DNA of 41,500 nt, taken from the NCBI GenBank assembly GCA_964370225.1, contig CAYJII010000020.1, positions 1 through 41,500 on the forward strand, read 5' to 3'. The translations under genes were made by a program, and so were the position numbers. Of the stretch, positions 39,901-41,500 are shown piece after piece. Under the pieces are notes generated by a model. It saw only the letters and a list, made by a program, of their open reading frames with translations. It made no database searches and had not been told where the DNA came from. Source of the stretch: CAYJII01 sp964370225. GTDB taxonomy: Bacteria > Bacillota > Clostridia > Oscillospirales > Ruminococcaceae. Every line of letters begins with the position of its first letter. Position 1 is the stretch's first letter.

Positions 39901-41277
39901 TTAGTTAGTTCCATCGATGTAGCTTTGAGCTTTTTCTTCTAATTGTGGAAGAATTGTGTCAACAGTTTCACCATTAACCCAAATTTCTTCTAATAGAGCT
40001 TTAAGATCGTCAGAAAGACCAGGATATTGTGAGTCAGAGTATTCTGCACCACCAAGTACCCAACCAGTTGAACGAACGTCAAGTAGGTAAGAAACGTGTT
40101 CTGGAACTGCAACAGCAGTAGCAACTTCATCAGCACCAAGTACTGAAGGAATAGCATTACCAGGAGTAACGCCATCAGTTGATTCTAGACGTACAGTTTG
40201 TCCGTCGATACCACAGTAGTAAGTAGCAAATTTCATTGCTTCTTCTTTTAGTTCTGAAGCATCTTTAACTGACATGTAAGCAGCATGGATTTGTTGTGGA
40301 GGGAACTCAGTTCCGTCTTCTGATGGGAAAGGAATGTAGTCATGGTCGATATCAGAACCGAAGAATGTAGGAGTTTGCCATTTACCAGCAGCGATAAATC
40401 CAGCTTGTTGTGACATAAATGAAGCATCTTCGCCTTGGCCTTCAGGAAGTAGACCTGAGTAAGCCCAGTTGCCGTTTGCCATTTGGTCAGCAGCATAGTT
40501 TAAAGCTTCAACAGCTTTTTCATCAAATTTGTAAGTAGCGCCGTCATCTTGCCATACGGAACCACCGAACATACCAACAACACTGTAAACTGCGTTAGCG
40601 TCACCACCGAATAGGTAGCCAGTTTTGCCAGCAGCGTTTAATTCGTCGTTAATTGTTGTCCAAGCATCAACTGTCCAAGCGCCTTCGTCGAAGTACTCTT
40701 GTGGAGTTTTGATTCCTAGATCAGCGAACATTGTTGGGGAATAATATAGTAGACGAGGATTACAGTCAACTGAGATACCGTAGATTTTGCCATCAGCAGT
40801 TCTAGCAGCGCCCCACATACCGTCTTCGAAATCGTCAACAGATACGTAGCTATCTTCAGAAGCCATAAAATCAGTTAAGTCAGCGATAGTGCCGTCATTA
40901 ACTAGTTTACCAATGTAGCCGTCACCAACGTAGAATACGTCTTGAGCTGTACCACCAGCAAGTGAAGTGATAAGTTTTGTTTCGTAACCGTCACCACCAG
41001 TTGGTTCAAATACAACTGTTACAGCGTCTTGTAGTTCATTGTAAGCAGAAACTGCTTTTCCAAGAACTTCGATTTCCCCTGTGTTTGCCCATGAAGTGAA
41101 TGATAATTCTGGTTTTTCGCCTGTGTCAGCGCTATCGCCACCGTCATCAGTAGTACCAGCGTCATCGCCTGCATCTGCTCCACCGTCATCAGTAGTAGCA
41201 GGAGTACAAGCTGCAACTGAAACCATCATAACACCAGCTAATAGAGCAGCTAGTAATTTTTTTGTGCTTGATTTCAT
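39901..41277 (-). CDS. extracellular sugar-binding lipoprotein of ABC importer (CUT1)
   Basis: A 458-residue substrate-binding lipoprotein. The signal peptide ends in VSVAAC with the lipidated Cys at residue 24. An Asp/Gly/Thr-rich linker (about 28-52) follows, then the family-1 solute-binding fold: LSFTSWANTGEIEVLGKAVSAYNE, TSLAGGTAQDVFYVGDGYIGKLVNDG and DNPRLLYYSPTMFADLGI-like region. It binds a sugar or oligosaccharide outside the membrane and passes it to the two permeases downstream. The ATG follows AAAGGAG. It is first in the operon, as usual for the most highly expressed part. The promoter is consensus, 180-210 bases upstream. Confidence 0.95.
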   Translation of the reverse strand: MKSSTKKLLAALLAGVMMVSVAACTPATTDDGGADAGDDAGTTDDGGDSADTGEKPELSFTSWANTGEIEVLGKAVSAYNELQDAVTVVFEPTGGDGYETKLITSLAGGTAQDVFYVGDGYIGKLVNDGTIADLTDFMASEDSYVSVDDFEDGMWGAARTADGKIYGISVDCNPRLLYYSPTMFADLGIKTPQEYFDEGAWTVDAWTTINDELNAAGKTGYLFGGDANAVYSVVGMFGGSVWQDDGATYKFDEKAVEALNYAADQMANGNWAYSGLLPEGQGEDASFMSQQAGFIAAGKWQTPTFFGSDIDHDYIPFPSEDGTEFPPQQIHAAYMSVKDASELKEEAMKFATYYCGIDGQTVRLESTDGVTPGNAIPSVLGADEVATAVAVPEHVSYLLDVRSTGWVLGGAEYSDSQYPGLSDDLKALLEEIWVNGETVDTILPQLEEKAQSYIDGTN

Positions 41278-41456
41278 ATTAATTTCTCCTTTTTAATTTT
41301 CCCGAATTTGTTTCGGTTTATATACCCAAAGATTTTTGCCACACATATGTTTCATACATAATGACGAAAACCTCTAAATATTCACGATTAAATAAAAATG
41401 ATACAAAACTATATTTTACAAATGTCTGACTCAATATTGTTCTGTAATTTTTCTAT

Positions 41457-41485
41457 ATTATACAAAATTTTTTCATACATTTCAA
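41457..41485 (-). promoter_or_regulatory. sigma-A-type promoter of the sugar ABC operon
   Basis: On the minus strand TTGAAA (41480-41485), 17-base spacer, TATAAT (41457-41462). It gives an untranslated leader of about 170 bases (41278-41449) with no gene; I see no known riboswitch in it. No convincing cre site was found in the visible part. Confidence 0.75.
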
Positions 41486-41500
41486 CGTTTATTCGCATTT

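Noticed and set aside
1..41500. CRISPR arrays, tRNA or rRNA genes, insertion sequences, prophage
   Set aside because: No regularly spaced repeats, cloverleaf or rRNA sequence, transposase, integrase or phage structural gene could be recognised on either strand.

Overview
The window is AT-rich, monoderm-type Firmicutes DNA, most likely from the class Clostridia (Lachnospirales-like; finer placement is a guess). Support comes from strong Shine-Dalgarno (SD) sites, Bacillota-type sigma-A promoters with 17-base spacers, intrinsic hairpin terminators, lipoproteins with short lipoboxes, and an FtsEX / M23 hydrolase / CtpA cell-wall cluster. I see no rRNA, tRNA, CRISPR array, insertion sequence or prophage.

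Layout. (1) 1-5201, + strand: carbohydrate catabolism with two Gfo/Idh/MocA oxidoreductases (the first cut by the window edge) and two xylose-isomerase-like TIM-barrel proteins, then a GNAT acetyltransferase behind an attenuator-like hairpin. (2) 5306-5983: a lipoprotein with a repetitive acidic linker. (3) 11802-6049, - strand: MoxR ATPase, DUF58 protein, membrane transglutaminase and M20 amidohydrolase, from one promoter embedded in a dyad. (4) 12967-11945 and 13720-13232, - strand: a G5/3D-domain cell-wall protein and a YfcE-type phosphodiesterase. (5) 13884-15288, + strand: three small uncharacterised proteins in an operon, meeting head-on a degenerate LytR-CpsA-Psr (LCP) protein, a DUF6512-like membrane protein and a small tail-anchored protein. 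(6) 17122-17564: a gene-free stretch with a cluster of DnaA-box-like sequences. (7) 22964-17565, - strand: CdaR-type regulator, FtsE, FtsX, M23 peptidase, and CtpA on its own promoter. (8) 25605-23374: a membrane GGDEF/EAL protein. (9) 25878-27764: a GntR-regulated ABC transporter of the YtrA/YtrB kind. (10) 27933-31457: HD phosphohydrolase, NUDIX hydrolase, GlmU and a membrane protein of unknown role. (11) 31721-33097: a Cys-type sulfatase. (12) 37715-33170, - strand: SPFH, zinc-ribbon, TPM and lipoprotein genes resembling Bacillus subtilis ydjI/ydjG/ydjH. (13) 41277-38084, - strand: a complete sugar ABC importer (binding protein and two permeases, no ATPase).

How they fit together. The importer at the right and the oxidoreductases/isomerases at the left look like two ends of one carbohydrate-use strategy, with the sulfatase suggesting sulfated glycans; that link is inference, since they are about 33 kb apart and not co-transcribed. 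The centre is dominated by cell-envelope functions: FtsEX coupling to a catalytically intact M23 hydrolase, CtpA, a G5/3D protein, an LCP-like protein, GlmU and a membrane-stress-like SPFH module. Many intergenic sites could be read directly: about fourteen promoters, a dozen terminators and a recurring style of hairpin placed just upstream of internal SD sites.

The most unusual items are the three-gene small-protein operon facing a degenerate LCP protein, the DnaA-box-like cluster at 17255-17374, a hairpin-plus-SD element found at two unrelated loci (14709 and 27125), and the rearranged ydjGHI-like module without a visible pspA.
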